Shown: positions 10,052-23,142 of the stretch, piece by piece
Numbering within the stretch: position 1 is the first letter of the stretch
Layout of the letters: each line of letters starts with the position of its first letter
Notes under the pieces: model-generated
Database searches by the model: none
What the model saw: the letters and a program-made list of their open reading frames with translations, nothing else
What the model was told of the DNA's origin: nothing
Made by a program: the position numbers and the translations under genes
DNA from: Ectobius pallidus
Taxonomy: Eukaryota > Arthropoda > Insecta > Blattodea > Ectobiidae
Assembly (NCBI GenBank): GCA_964059195.1
Contig: CAXKWD010000005.1
Span: 41,059,825 to 41,123,824 of the forward strand
Direction of reading: 5' to 3'
DNA: 64,000 nt

Positions 10052-13000
10052 AATGTAACCTAAGACTGAGCTCGCGTTTCGTTCATTTTGATAAATATCT
10101 CTCGAGAAGACACCAAAGTAGATTTAAGGCGACGGAGGGTTGAATTATTCGATTCTGCATGGTCGAAGTGAGTTATGGGAGTCTTCCTAATAACGTGGAG
10201 TGGAATGAAAATGAACAAGGGAACTAAACCATAGAGTAGCCAGGTGAGAATGTAAACTCTAATTAGAGGTCTTTGTCGGGGATAACAATGTGGTGAGATT
10301 GAGTGAGTACTTTGCATAGCTCATTAGTTGTTGATTGGATCTGGATGAAACTTTAGAATTTAATGGTAATCTACGGGAACCACTACACCCATACTCAGTA
10401 TAATCCTCCAACCGGAATAGTTCCTCATCGATTAAAGACCACAGCTCAACCATGACAAAAGTATAAGCCAAGACTCAGAATTAACATTCGTTACCGGAAT
10501 TTTGGATCTAGATGGTAACTGGAAACCAATTTCACTTGAGAATAATATATATTAAGTGAAACGAAGGAAATAACTTCTTTAGAGACATATGGGAGGTTAA
10601 ATGGAAGTTCAGTCACATTGAATTATTCTACGAAAACTCACAACCTAGGGTAAAAATTTGACTGACAGTATCTGCACCTAATTAAAAATTGATAACCAGT
10701 TTCACATCACTCTCGTAGTCTCGTGCCATATCTAGTGACTCGACAGCTCTAAAGAGAAAAGTAAGGTATTACTATGATGTGAAAACTTTGTCAGAGGATC
10801 TGAATTAGGTTTGGACCTCGTTAAAGCATTCCCTCCTACCCGAAGAATTTCGTAATTAGGGGGCGTAAAAAATCGCTCCTGCATTTTTCTGTTATTTTCA
10901 AAGATTTGGTATTTGAAAGGAAGGATACGAGTTGTGGCCGTACAAATAATTTACCCTGCTGACACAGGATGGTTGCGGCCATACCGTTTTTATTACTTTA
11001 TTATTTATACCTTAATTTATTATTTTTATTACTTATTACTTTATTTATTACTCTGTGTTGTTGTTTGCATTACATTTGAGATTTACAATCCACCAGAGGA
11101 AGCTACATTTCCTTCATGTAATTGGGCACATTTTTCCGCCACCACTAATAGAATTAACTGAAAGCAGTGAAAGCTTTAACGCAAAACTGAATAGTCATTC
11201 TACACCTGGAATCCTAATATCTACAACATTGTTGACGTATTCCTTGACGTTCAGACCGAGAGTACGTCAAATGCAGAAGTTGAATGTCAAGAAATAAGCA
11301 CAAAAATTCAGAAAAAAGAAATTTTCATAACAGAACTAATGGAAAAAATTGAAAGAAAAGAGATAACGTGGTTTGAATTTTTTTCCGAAAAGTTTACATT
11401 AGCACAGTGAGTTTGTGTTTTATATATATAATTGACTACAAGCAATGATTTTTGGAGATTACTCAGCCAACCTCAACGCGATGTCTCCTGAGTAACGCTA
11501 AAATAAATGACCAACAATATATTACCTGACCGCTACTCAGACATTCCTCTCAATATGCTGCCCGCAATTCGTATGTATATTTGAGAATGGATCGCAACTC
11601 AAATTTAACGATTTTGAAGGTCTCTTTCGCAAAGTGAACTATATTTTCCTTAAAAAGTTATCAACACATCTTTAAACTGCATAGTTGCACACCAACATGA
11701 TCATCATGATAAAAGAATGATAAGGCAAGTACCGATGCTGTTCTACAGGTTGAGTGCGAATTATCATTTAATTTTACATAAGTAAGTTGAAGCAAAAAAA
11801 ATGAATGGTGAATTTGCACTATTGAGAGTCACGTGTAAGGAAATGATGTAAAATTTTGAGGTCTGAAAATACATGCTATATGGTCGAGCTAGTCCAATAA
11901 AATCAAATGGATAAGTGATACCATCAGCTCAACAGCTATTAAATTCTTTTTTCTTTAATGCTTAATGCTGCCTATGCGTTTGTATCATCAAAGCATCTTA
12001 TGACGTATTAATAATTAAAAAATACAAACAAACGTCTACAAAGCAACATACCCTGAAGGTGATGGAAACACAACCAAAGCTTTAAGCATGAAGAAAATAA
12101 TTAAAAAGCTGAGCTTATAGTATAATTTGCCAATTTTATTAAGAATTTTTCAATATGAAGAAAGAAGGTTGTGAATGAGGTCGCAGCTGTTTCTTTCTCT
12201 TTCGGTTACGATGAAGACTTGATTGCTGGGGGAAAACTCTATCTTCCATTATTTTCGCAGCATCAAACTTCTCTATAGAATGCGCATCACTGGGCCGTGA
12301 TTCTGCATCGATCTCTTATTTGTTTCTTTTCCACTGCATTATATACAACAGATATCTCTATCATGTTTTTGTTCATGTTGCCCTTTATTGTGCATATACA
12401 GAAACAGAAAAGGAGGGTGGGAGTGATGGAGAGAGAGAGAAATATATGTTATGCACAATAAACAATGGGGGAAGTCACAAATAAAATTTGGTGAGACACT
12501 AAGGAAAGTAATAATTATTTTTATTACTGAAAACCATAGGTGAACTTATCATACAGTAAAATGCATGACCGCGTGCGCTCACAAACACACACATAGGTGC
12601 GTGTCTATATTTATATAAATGTCTGGGAACCATAGTAGGTCAAATGGTGTTTTCTTTAAAAATTGAGCCTCAGTAAGGTAATAATATAATGAAATAAATA
12701 ATGTTCTCAGTGCTGATTATTGTTGTAATTATTTATGTCAGTGTAAGAAAAAGACACCGGTTAAACTGTATCGGACTGTTACTCGCTATTGCTCTACGTA
12801 CTAGAGCATGTACGATTACACTGGGCACTTCTCACATTGGGCTCCCGCAGCAATAGGTGAGCGGGCGCAGACAATATGTTGTCTTTGGTATCGAAATAAA
12901 TTTTCAGACAGTCGAAGGAAGAAGAACTCTTTTAATGGTAGATTGTATTAATTAAAAGGAGAAAATTATGCCACTGAATAATATAAAAGCATAACACTCC

Positions 13001-13274
13001 AAGGTGACCAGCTTTGATTTCTTGTATGAAAAACATTCTCATTACACAGTCCACTATTGTAAATCCGAACAATACTCGTATAACAAATCATGTAATCGAT
13101 TCTGTTCCTACTTCCTGCGCCCAAGGAATTGCCATTTCAATTTGTAATAATAATAGAATCAACATTTATGTTTTGGTTGCGGAGGGCTATAGCCTACAGA
13201 AAATTCTCTACAAAAAAGAAGAAAATTGTATCTTATTCTCCCTACATAGTCAATTATTGTAAATCCAAATAATA
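10052..13274. other. AT-rich stretch, no gene recognised
   Basis: No gene, RNA gene or bounded repeat could be supported. Open frames at 10,060-10,471 and 10,913-11,297 are short and unrecognised, the latter mostly Tyr/Leu low complexity. There is a short GA run near 12,430. The stretch may be intergenic, intronic or old decayed repeat. Confidence 0.4.
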
Positions 13275-13514
13275 CGAGGGCCATCCACAAAGTAACTTTA
13301 CCTAGGGCTGTTTACAGAAAAAAACACAATTTCATGGAATATTCACTGCAACAGATACAGCAAGTGTTCAGCTACTTTTAAACATATTCGCCACAGGAAT
13401 TGAGACATCTGTCATACCGTGGGACCAACTTTTGAACACATGCGTTGTAGAAGTCTGCCGCCTGGCATCTGAACGACTGTGTGCCAACCATCTCCATTTC
13501 TCTGTCATTCCCTG

Positions 13515-13640
13515 TCATTTCCTGAGGGGTAGGAGAAAATTAAAATCACTGGGAGTGAGGTCCGGGCTGTAGCCGAACTTTTGTAGGAGACGTTCTGGGA
13601 AATGTTTCAACATCCACCCTACAGCCCGGACCTCACTCCC
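13515..13640 (-). pseudogene. Mariner transposase fragment with third catalytic Asp (left arm)
   Basis: The minus strand reads LKHFPERLLQKFGYSPDLTP then SDFNFLLPLRK. YSPDLTPSD carries the third aspartate of the mariner DDD triad. The frame is a short C-terminal fragment. The rest of the long minus-strand open frame (to 13,940) runs through the opposite arm in antisense and is not a natural protein. Confidence 0.75.
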
Positions 13641-13690
13641 AGTGATTTTCATCTTTTCCTGCCCCTCAGGAATTGACAGATAATGACAGA
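13600..13690 (+). pseudogene. Mariner transposase fragment with third catalytic Asp (right arm)
   Basis: The plus strand reads PYSPDLTPSDFHLFLPLR followed by a stop. It duplicates, inverted, the same motif found on the minus strand of the left arm. Only this short piece is readable. Confidence 0.75.
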
Positions 13691-13908
13691 AAAAATGAGG
13701 TGGTTCAAATCCCAGGCGGCAGACTTCTACGACACGTATGTTCAAAAGTTGGTCCCAAAGTATGACAAATGTACCAATTCTAGCCGAAAGAGTTTTAAAA
13801 TAGCTGAACACTTTCTGTATCGGTATCTGTTGCAATAAATATTTCAATGAAATTGTGTTTTGTTTCTCGGAAGGGCCCCAGGGAAACTTACTTTCTGGAC
13901 GCCCCTCG

Positions 13909-14942
13909 TTTAGCAAATCACTGATGCTGAGAAGAAACAAAGTACCATTACAGCCGTGCTGAGCATCACAGATACGAAACAGGTAAGATAATTCTAATTC
14001 ATAATCTATAATTTGTATATAAGTACTGACGACTGTCTAAAAATAGTGCATGTACAAAGTATTATTTTTATGCTCGCCGGACTGCTTAATTTGCTACGCT
14101 TGTTTCGCAGTCACTACCACTCCAAAATAAAATCTACATTTTAGCTCATGAATGATCATAAATATTTATTATCGCACACACAAGCCCTTTTTCTTTTCTT
14201 GTAATTATATCGCCGGCGGAGTTCTTATAATTTGACATAGAGAACAAAAAGAGAAGACTTAAAAAGTACAATATACAGTATACAAAAATTCGAACATTTT
14301 CTTTTCCTGCATACAGGAGAGCGTGGTAAATGCTTGGTGTGTGGATAATGTTTGTGAAAATCATATGGAAGAGAGAGTAACAATGTCGAAAGTACTTCCG
14401 TTTTACTCCTTGGCTTCACACGATCGGTTTCCTCGGCTGCATGACATAGTGGCAGCTATGATAAACGTGTTTGAAACCTCATACATATGTGTGAAAATTT
14501 TTTGTCATCAGAAAGTTATTTGTCTGCATGGTGTTGAAACAATTATAATTGTAAACAGTGGTTTTGATACACATAAAGTATATTATATTAAACTTAATTC
14601 TGTTTCGCAACGTGACACAAAATGTGAAATCAGAAAATGTCCATCACGTCTGGATTAAAAGTTATCAGCTGCAAGTGATATAACAGTTGTGAGATTTACT
14701 GTATAATTTTTAGGCGCTTTGTGTCCAAGAGAAGTGTGGAAAAAATAAGTGCATGCAGTAATTTTATCTTCAAGTCTTACCGGATGGAGCTTAATTCACG
14801 AAGAAACAAAAATTATTCGCTTCAGACAACGTAATAGTAATAAAGGTCTGGTGCCATACTACTGAATGGTGGGCAACCTTTTTGCTTGTAGTGATGTAGT
14901 AGGTTTAATGAAACAATTAAACATACCACATCATGCTGCATA
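13909..14942. other. AT-rich stretch, no gene recognised
   Basis: A 111-codon plus-strand open frame (14,323-14,658) has no domain I recognise, and its codon usage looks like the surrounding AT-rich DNA. I do not call it a gene. Nothing else is supported. Confidence 0.4.
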
Positions 14943-15790
14943 GTGGCTCTTGTATATAGACACTTCCAAGAAAGCCTGAAGGCTGTACTATTACATAATA
15001 AGAATACGTTTCCATCTGTACCTGTAGGATACTCTGAGAAAATGAAAGCGAATTTCGTAAATTTATCAGATGTACTTGAAGATATTAACTTTAAAGAAGA
15101 CAATTGGAAAATATGTAGTGATCTTAAGATAATTGGTTTATTAACAGGTCTCCAGGGTGGTTTCACAAAGTCTTGCCGATTCCTTTGTCTTTGGGACAGC
15201 CGTGCAACAGACAAACATTATACAGTTAAACCGTGGCCACAACGAGCGGAATTGGCTCCAGGGAAAGAAAATGTGGTGATTCTCAAAAGTCTTCCTTCCC
15301 CTGCTGCATATAAAGATCAGACTTATCAAGAATTTTGTAAAAGGGATGAAAAAAGTGGTGACGGTTTCATGCATCTACTTGAAGTGTTCCCTGAATTAAG
15401 TGATGCAAAATTGAAAGAAGGGATTTTTTAAGGCCACAGAATAAGAAGTTAATGCATGATAAGAACTTTGAAGAAAAAGTTGTCAGTTAGAGCTGGCAGC
15501 CTGGTGTTCTTTTTAGGACGTCGTTGAAGGTTTCCTAGAGAATACAAGAGCAGAAAACATTGACATATTAGTGGGAAATCTTATAGAGAACTATAAAAAC
15601 TTTGGTTGTAGAATAACTCTTAAAATGTACTTCCTTCTTTCGCATTTAGATTTCTTCCCTGCCAATTTGGGAGCCGAAAGGTTCCATCAGGACATATTGC
15701 GGATGGAAAGCCGCTATAAAAGTAAATAGAACTCTTCAACGTTAAGTGACTACTGTTGGATTTGAAGCGTGAAGAATCTACATGTGACAA
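14943..15790 (+). pseudogene. Decayed gene of an uncharacterised transposon-associated protein family
   Basis: The first 162 codons are open (14,943-15,431) and read SVPVGYSEKMKANFVNL, WKICSDLKIIGLLTGLQGG, CRFLCLWDSRATDKHY and FPELSDAKLKEGIF. After a frameshift at ~15,430 the family continues in other frames with LMHDKNFEEKVVS, ITLKMYFLLSHLDFFPANLG, ERFHQDILRMESRYK and LSDYCW. I recognise this string of motifs (LWDSR ... HSHL..FP.NLG ... RFHQDI..ME.RY) from multicopy arthropod and cnidarian genes that travel with mobile DNA. Their enzymatic role is not known to me. Only the C-terminal part is present. Several stops make it non-functional. No TIRs were found. Confidence 0.75.
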
Positions 15791-15799
15791 AAAGACTCA

Positions 15800-17149
15800 A
15801 CCATCCATCATCAACATGATCATCAAGCAAATGAATGTTGTATGTTTGATTGTAAAAATCTACATTAGCCCTACGATGCCACAGTAAATTTGTTTCTTGA
15901 CAATAATGTTATAATTGTAAAAATTTAGTGTAGCAATTATATAGGCCACTGCAGTCTCTGCTTTTGGACATATATGTAGTTATTTTAAAACCACCATAAC
16001 TGCAATTGGAGGGCGATGGCGAAAATAGAACCGAAATGTCATAATCAGCAGGCAGAAATGAGTTAGGTCTACCATGTTTTATCTCTATGCCTGAAAAAAT
16101 GTTTTTTTGCCAGTTTTATTTGTTCCAAACGTTTCTCCATTGTAACAAAATGCAGATCAAAACATAATGTAGGCTACATTAATGAATATTGTAATAAACC
16201 AAACCAACCAGTAAGATCTTGTAAATATCTTGAAAAAATACTGTAATTGGCTATTATTAAGAAGTTAAGGTCCTGTCTGGAGGGATATAGGTTAATGTGA
16301 TGAGTGTCCAAATCGATAAAGAGTAATAATGCAAGAATGGGACGTCTTTCCAGTCAAATAGAAAAGAAACAGGAGTCGGTGACAAAAAGAGGACTCTCGG
16401 ATGACCAAAACTAGAGAGATCTCTGTGAAAATTAGAAAAAAGAAGGCAGGAGCGAGAAGGAAGATTACTCTTGAATGTCATCAATTTCCAGATCGCGGCA
16501 GACAAGACAGGAGATTACTGTCTGTTAGGGCGGAATCACATTATCTGTCAGTTACTTCTCCATTTTATAAGTGAACACTCCGGCAGACAGCAAAAAACAC
16601 ATCTTATCCAATTTTTACTCTATTTAAAATCAATTTTAATCTTACACATGGAATCTTTCGGAATAGCGGTTATTAAGTTTACATTATGTAAGATGATTAA
16701 TTTATATTCTTATCTCCTTAGCGATACTGGTACAGTCTCTTCTCCGTAGAGTTTCGATCAAGATCCATAAAAGCGATACTTCTCTTGCTTCATATCTATT
16801 TGTATTTCTTTGCCAATCTCTGATAATATTTATCTTATCCTTTGGTGGATTGACGGAGACCAAATCTCTCTTTCTGCACGGCAATTTTCTAAATAAGGAG
16901 CCTATTTAAATTTCTCTATATAAATATGCATTGCTCCTTTCTTTAAATAAGATCTTCTGTCAACTCGGTTTTCCAAAGGTTTGTTAAAAGCACTCTGTCA
17001 CCAAAGTGACCACATAGTTTTTTTCATAGTCCTTTCACTCCTTTCCAGCAGTATTGAGGGATCAACATTCAACATGTCGTTGTGAAAATAGCACCAAGGT
17101 CTGAAGGAGTTATTATGAAATAGTTGGTAATTTTGATAAGGAATTCTCT
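15800..17149. other. AT-rich stretch, no gene recognised
   Basis: I see nothing coding with support. Two short frames (16,257-16,505 minus and 16,471-16,749 plus) are unrecognised. Confidence 0.4.
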
Positions 17150-17639
17150 CTTTAGACCTGGGGTAGCCAAACTGTTCGTAGAGGTGGCCACGTTAACCGT
17201 TAGAGAATGATTCACGGGCCAAGCCAAAAAAGATCAAGATAAGAACCAGGAACTCGCAGGTACGAAAAGAACAGATCAGATTAATTTTGGAAGGCACTGT
17301 TTTATTGAACTAAAATCTACATTTATATAACTATTAACTAGTGTAATTTAATATCAGTCTCTCATTCATAGTCTCGTGAGAATGTAACTCATAACAAATA
17401 TATAAACACCTATTACATGAAGTATTTTTACGTTAATAGCAGTTCATATTTAATGAGAAGAAAGATACTGATTATTCTGTAGTATAATTTCTGTTATTTT
17501 TGGTGCTAATATTCTGCTATTATCAAAAAGTTCTTGTTCTAAATGTTCAGCAATGATAGCAAATCTAACCTATATTTTGATATACGTTGATGCGAACACT
17601 GCTATTAGTTCTCGTGGAAATGTTGAACATTTAGACCAT

Positions 17640-19030
17640 GAGCCACCAATATCAAACACCCCCCCCCCCCGTGGGAATTTCTCACATTTTTTGTTAGTAT
17701 TTCCATCTAGTTTAGGGTTTCAGTTGTTTGCCCCGTATCAAATACAGTATATTACCGGAAAATCCGGAATACCACGTAAATAGGGAGATCATTACTTTTT
17801 TAAAAATTTTGTTATCTTTGTTCTTTGCTCGTAATACTCCCAGAGAATTTCTGACTCATTTTTTTTTGTATTGCTATCTTGATTAAAGTTACTTATCGAT
17901 TACAGCGTATTCCCAGAAATCCGGAGAAAATAACAGGGTTTTACTTTTTTATCTTTGTTCTTTGCTCCTAATATTCCCAATTAGCTTTCATTTATTATTG
18001 ATTTCTGTTGCAGGTAAACTGTAACCATTTTCATGAAAAGTCTTTTAAATGGAGCATTAAAACATTACAGGAGAAGAGGTGTATCATCCGTTTTAATTAA
18101 AACAAATCAGATAATATTCTCCGGTTATTTTCCAACCAATTCTTTCAGAAAGTTCGTAAGTGTGTTGAAATCTGACTGAAGGAATTCAATGAAAATAATA
18201 GACTTGAAACTGTATGCAGACAAGTGCCAGTAGATCTCGATGTAGATCATCAGTTTCACCATCGGTGATGGTATCAAAAGTTTACAAACATATCAAATAT
18301 TTAAAAAACGTGTGTTTTCTTCAAGTAATGAAAGCGACCCATAAACAACCTAGCAAAGCCACAGGTCAGATTGCAATGGAAATCTATTTCCGAGTGGTAG
18401 CTGCATTTTTTGCCACAAGAACAGAACATTGATTTTTCGGAAAGAAAATACGTGCTTCCTAACAGATGTGTTACTGAAATAGCGGGTTGTCTGTTATACA
18501 AGCCGCAGAAGCAAAAGCAGATGAAAAATTACGTGAACTGACAGATGTAGATTTTATAGCTCAGGAGGCGCACTATCTGATGAAGCGGCTTGTCGGGGTT
18601 GTATCCATGATGACACTTGTCTGCACACAGTTTCAGATCTATTGTTTTCAATGAATTCCTGCAATCAGATTTCAACACACTCACGAACTTCCTAAGAGCA
18701 TTGGACGGAAAATGATCAGAGAACACTGTCTGATTTGTTTTCATTATAACGGTTGATACATCTCTTCCCCTGTGATGTTGTTGATGCTCCTTCTCAAAGG
18801 CTTTTATTCAAACATGGTTACATTTTAACTAAGAATATTAGAAGCAAAGAACAAATATAAAAAGTAATTTTCTCCGTATTTACGTGATTTTCCGGAATTT
18901 ACTGGGAAATGCTGTAATTGGTCAGGGACAAACAACTGAAGTCTTAAACTAAATGGCAAAGCCAACAAAAAATATAAGAAATATCATAAATTCCATGAGT
19001 CGAAGAAAAAGTGGAGTAGCAGAGATCTGA
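17640..19030. repeat. Imperfect long inverted repeat inside the 17.2-kb element
   Basis: The left arm (about 17,640-18,250) and right arm (about 18,570-19,030) match when one is inverted. Paired words include TTTCAGTTGTTTG, TTTGTTCTTTGCT, ATCTGATTTGTTTT, GATTTCAACACACT and CACTTGTCTGCA. Arm identity looks lower than in the 24-kb palindrome, so this inversion is older. A partial direct repeat within the left arm (about 17,750-17,850 versus 17,905-17,990) shares ATCTTTGTTCTTTGCTC. Confidence 0.75.
18340..18730 (+). pseudogene. Possible transposase-like remnant
   Basis: Across frames the plus strand reads CIFCHKNRTLIFRKENT (about 18,395-18,450) and KADEKLRELTDVDFIAQEAH (about 18,516-18,575). 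A Cys-x2-Cys finger followed by a D.(I/V)A.EA.YH block is a pattern I know from multicopy transposon proteins. The match is short and the frame is broken, so the family is not certain. It lies between the inverted arms of the 17.2-kb element. Confidence 0.35.
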
Positions 19031-19499
19031 AGTAAGTACTTTTACCTAACAAATCCCCTTAACCACTCTCTCATCTTCTTCACTACAGACCTATATTCAG
19101 TACATTTACCTAGAACTAAAAACCTACTGATTATAATATTAATATTAATAGTACAAAAATATTCTCACCAATAAGAAAATAAATTATCTCTTCCTCTTCT
19201 TCTCTACAGACCTATAGCCAATATATTTACCAGTACAAACCTGTAACTAGAGACCTGTAGATTATCATGGTAATACCATTACTTAAAAAGTTTCCATAGT
19301 ATATTCTGAACTATTTGTTTAAAATGCTGTGTGTTTAATTTCATTTCATCGTTCGATATTCGTGAATAAATGAATCTAATACAGAGGCACCATTTGTTAT
19401 TAATTTATATTTGTTTAAGTTTGTAGGCGGGCCAAACAATAGCACCTTGCGGGCTGGATTTGCCCCTCGGGCCGTAATTTTACAAGCCCTGCTTTAGAT

Positions 19500-22400
19500 G
19501 CTTGGGGTACGGGTAGGTGTTTAAAGACTTATAAAAAACTAAGCAGTTTACGCGTTAGCACTAAAGATGTTCTAAAATAAAGTAACTATATTTACTGTAA
19601 ACGACACTTGGGGAATTGGAGAGAAGTACTGCCCTTAATGCTTGGAAGTTAAGTTTCAAGAGCAGTACATACTGAAACTTAAGAGGCATATGCATGGATC
19701 ATCTTCATTTCTTACGGGGAGTTCCTTAAAGTCATTTCTGTTAGAAACATATTATTGATTTCGGTTAAATGATTTTCGCAATACTGTATACTGAAACATT
19801 ATTATTAATTTATTATAGTACTTTTTCATATTCAAACATATATTGTAAGCAAATGGCATTACATTAAAAGGATTAGGAGGATTGCCTGTTCTCCTTTAAA
19901 GAAATAAATCTTATTAACCAACACCTAAATTCTGATAGATGAATTTCGTCATTAATTATATTGATAATGCCTGTTGAATTTGTATTGGCCAATAGAATAA
20001 CTTAAAGATCTGAAATAGGTCAATGACAATCGTACTACTACTATATTCGGGTACGAGATAGTTTCGCTTGATGCCACGAAGTTTGAGATCGTGTCGCTGT
20101 TTTCGAGGAATTTATTATCATTCCATAAAAACGACACACCACTTCTCTTTTCGGTAAAGAGAACATAGAACGAGCATATGAAATACGAACGAAAATATTT
20201 GTAGAATAACACCTGTAAATGATTTTGAAGCAATTTTTGACAATATATGCATGAAATTCATATTTGACACTAGATATCTTACCGGTAATATATATCTTTC
20301 TGATTATATTCTTTACCTTGGAAAGGAACCTCAAGTTGAATTTCTTATTCTTTGCGTAGAATTATCTAGCCGAACACCATTTGTATTGAGTTTTACTTGG
20401 ATAGTTTAATTTAGCTTTTGAACTCATGTTTCTTGTCCTGGAGACAATTATTTCTTTTGTTAACCTCAATAAATTACCAGTAAAACTATCTGCACTCCTG
20501 TTTTCACTGTTCATAAAATATCAGTAGATATTTGATTGGCATCACGTAGCCTATATCTTATGGCCAAATGCAGGCTAATTTCTCTAGTATTATATATATT
20601 TTTTTTTCAGCAGTAACCTGAATTGAATGAGCAGATTCTATTTACAAATCTAAAATGATATTTAAATATGTGGAAGTAGGATGGGAGATAAACATTCAAA
20701 ATACTAAAGAAGGTAGCTGATCTATTAAGGCTTTCATGAAATCTGCAATGCCATAAAGAGAGACAAATGATATAGCGGTATAATTTTCTCAATTGAGGCT
20801 AATCATGCCTCTTTTGGACAATCATCATTAAAGTCTTAGTACATTTTACTAGGCCTGCTGTATGCAGATTCGATAGAAGCCTCTGTATAAACTATCCCCC
20901 TGCATTTTTAAAATTTTTGTGAAAATTGTTAAAAAAGATCCAAAATAATAATAGAACAAAAGACCATTTTAGACCCTAAGTAGATAAAACTCATTGAATT
21001 CTTATTGTTGGGGCATATGCGGTGATAGTGATGATCCATGCTTTTAGATGTGATGGACGTCCAACCTATATGAGGCGTAAGTGCTATAAACCCCCTCTTT
21101 CAGTGAAATTCTACAGATGTGTTGCCACTATAGAAAAATCAATGAATTATTGTAGGATTTGAAACACATACTCAACATTAAATATGAAAACCGGTTTAAA
21201 AAAGCTAAATTCATCCCGCTTACAGTAAATACAAATTCAGATCTTGCATTAAATGTATTCAGTTGGTAGACTACAGCCACATTCCATTTCAGTGAGATAT
21301 GAAAATTTAATGAACTTGAAGTGATAAATGATCAGATTAAATCATTTCTATATAAACGTAGAATTAATAACCTTCCTCGTTTATTGCTTAAAAGCAAAAC
21401 TTTGTTCTCCCTCATCATTGATCCAAGCGAGTGATTTTTGGTACAAGGAAAGACAACGCTTGATTTGAAAATCCGATGCTCATGCCTATTTCAATTTCCG
21501 CTTTCACTTCAGTTCCCAGTTAAACAAACTAGCTCTTTCAGCAAATGTTTGTTTCCAACTTCAGTATATATTTTAGTTACCTCAATTCATCTATCCTGTT
21601 TGAATTACACAACTCACTGACAAATACTCTCATCCGATTAGTTAAAAAACGGGGAGAATATGATCACAATGCAAAGAACAATCATTACTCTGGATAATCT
21701 AACATATTCCAATTTCTACACAAACAATATTATGTGCGTTTTCATTGTTCTAATTCTTTCACTATGCATTATATTGTTTTATTCATAGAAACTGAATGGA
21801 CACAGCCCCTACACATCTCGGCTATGTACACACCCACTCAACTATTCTATAATGTCAGGAGAACATGTCAGAATTACTCACAAATCGACTGACGGTACCT
21901 TCAGCTTTTTGGCCCTGACAATGGTTTGCTTTCGCTAATAGGAGATAGCAACGGTCGAAAATTGACCAATGACTCAGGAACTCAGCAAAAATATTGGATG
22001 TGGGTTTTGGAGCAGCTCTACGTCCACATGAAATTTCACAGTTTCGGCCAGTTGATTTTATATTTTGGGGTAGGGGGCACGCAATTATATGAGATAGAAG
22101 ATGTATCAGATGAATAAAAACTGAGAGGTGCTAGAATAAAGAGTACTGGCCGGTATAGGCTCTTATTGACTACTTTTGAATTACATTTCTGTGAATTTTC
22201 TGACGTTGATTCTGTTGAAGTACTGGAGCAAATAATTATACGTGTTGTCAAGAATTCCGAGAGGATCCGGAGTTATTTGAAAGAATTCAATACTCACTGG
22301 AGAGACGAGTACATTATTGCATCAAGGTGCAAGGACGACACTTTGAACACCTACTTTAACAGGAAGAGTGTACAGTATTAATAACATGTAACATACTAAC

Positions 22401-22660
22401 GTAGAATTGTATTTCATGTTAAGTTAAGCTTTGAGAGAATTGTGAGGTAACTTAGACTGGCAATTACACGAAAAATCTACTTTTAAAATTCATTTGTACT
22501 AATTAGGACGATGGTTTTTAATGAAGTCAGTGACGGCTCATAACCACACATTCGCAGTAATAGATCTCGCACACGGCTTGTTTGCGGACTCATGTTTGCT
22601 GGAACCTATTTGCTTCTGTTATCGCATACATTCAACCGCTTAAGTTTGCGCTAATAATCA
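19500..22660. other. AT-rich stretch, no gene recognised
   Basis: No supported gene. Open frames at 19,952-20,334, 20,607-20,792 and 22,166-22,381 have no recognisable domains. The phrase ACAGATGTGTTGCCACTAT near 21,114 recurs inverted near 28,845, hinting at an unclassified old repeat. Confidence 0.4.
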
Positions 22661-22669
22661 TAATATACC

Positions 22670-22860
22670 CTATATATATATATACTATATACTATATATA
22701 TAGTATATAGTATATATATATATATAACGTTTCAGTTTGCGCTTATAATGTTGATGATATGCTCTGTTTATATACGTGTGCATATATACGTATATATTGC
22801 TAGCATACTATATGCGTATATATATATACTATATATACTACATATTATACATATATATCT
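22670..22860. repeat. AT-palindromic microsatellite cluster
   Basis: Alternating TATATA, ACTATATA and TAGTATAT units (22,670-22,726) form a self-complementary AT tract. Similar TATACGTATATAT and TATATACTATATATAC runs extend to about 22,860. Confidence 0.8.
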
Positions 22861-23084
22861 CCTTGGATTTTTCTGAGGTAGGGAGGTCTGGCAGGGGTGC
22901 ACTCAGCCTCGTGATTCAAATTGAGGAGCTATTTGACAGAGAAATTGAGGAAAAGCACCATTAACGGCCGTGAGTGCGGCATGCTGATCACATGCCCCTC
23001 GATCCTGCCATCTGCCTGTAGTAGATGACGCAGCGGTCGGGAGGTAGGCCAAATCCCTCCAGGGATGTAGCGCCACGGAGTTCA

Positions 23085-23085
<1 letters not shown>
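22855..23085 (+). repeat. SINE-like repeat, body copy 1
   Basis: The body words CTGAGGTAGGGAGG, ACTCAGCCTCGTGAT, AACGGCCGTG, CACATGCCCC, ATCTGCCTGTAGTAGATGAC and GATGTAG recur in order at 63,525-63,740, where a tRNA-type B box lies just upstream. Here a (TA)n tract directly follows the 3' end. No 5' tRNA-like head is readable in this copy. Confidence 0.7.

Positions 23086-23088
<3 letters not shown>

Positions 23089-23134
<46 letters not shown>
23089..23134. repeat. (TA)n microsatellite
   Basis: An uninterrupted TA repeat of 46 bases lies right after the SINE-like 3' end, which may have served as its tail. Confidence 0.95.

Positions 23135-23139
<5 letters not shown>

Positions 23140-23142
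<3 letters not shown>

Larger units (their letters stand above)
13275..13908. mobile_element. Palindromic mariner-derived element (arms ~300 bp)
   Basis: The left terminus CGAGGGCCATCCACAAAGTA and right terminus (inverse CGAGGGGCGTCCAGAAAGTA) are imperfect inverted repeats. The repeat extends inward over the whole element: left arm about 13,275-13,572, right arm about 13,619-13,908, with a 46-nt loop. The arms diverge moderately. TA lies just outside the left end (13,273-13,274). The right flank reads TTTA, so a TSD is not certain. Near the loop each arm encodes the mariner catalytic motif SPDLTPSDF on opposite strands. Confidence 0.87.
17158..19491. mobile_element. hAT-like element with 8-bp TSD and internal inverted arms
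   Basis: The flanks are CTTTAGAC (17,150-17,157) and CTTTAGAT (19,492-19,499), an 8-bp target duplication with one change. The termini are CTGGGGTAGCC and, inverted, CAGGGCTTGTA; both ends carry a GGCC-rich subterminal region. This fits a hAT element of 2,334 bp. Inside, a long imperfect inverted repeat replaces any intact transposase. A run of about 12 C residues lies at 17,659-17,671. It is probably non-autonomous. Confidence 0.75.

Noticed and set aside
14323..14658. 111-codon plus-strand open frame
   Set aside because: No recognisable motif, no splice or promoter context, base composition like the surroundings.
22776..22964. Tyr/Ile-rich open frame
   Set aside because: Translation of an AT microsatellite.
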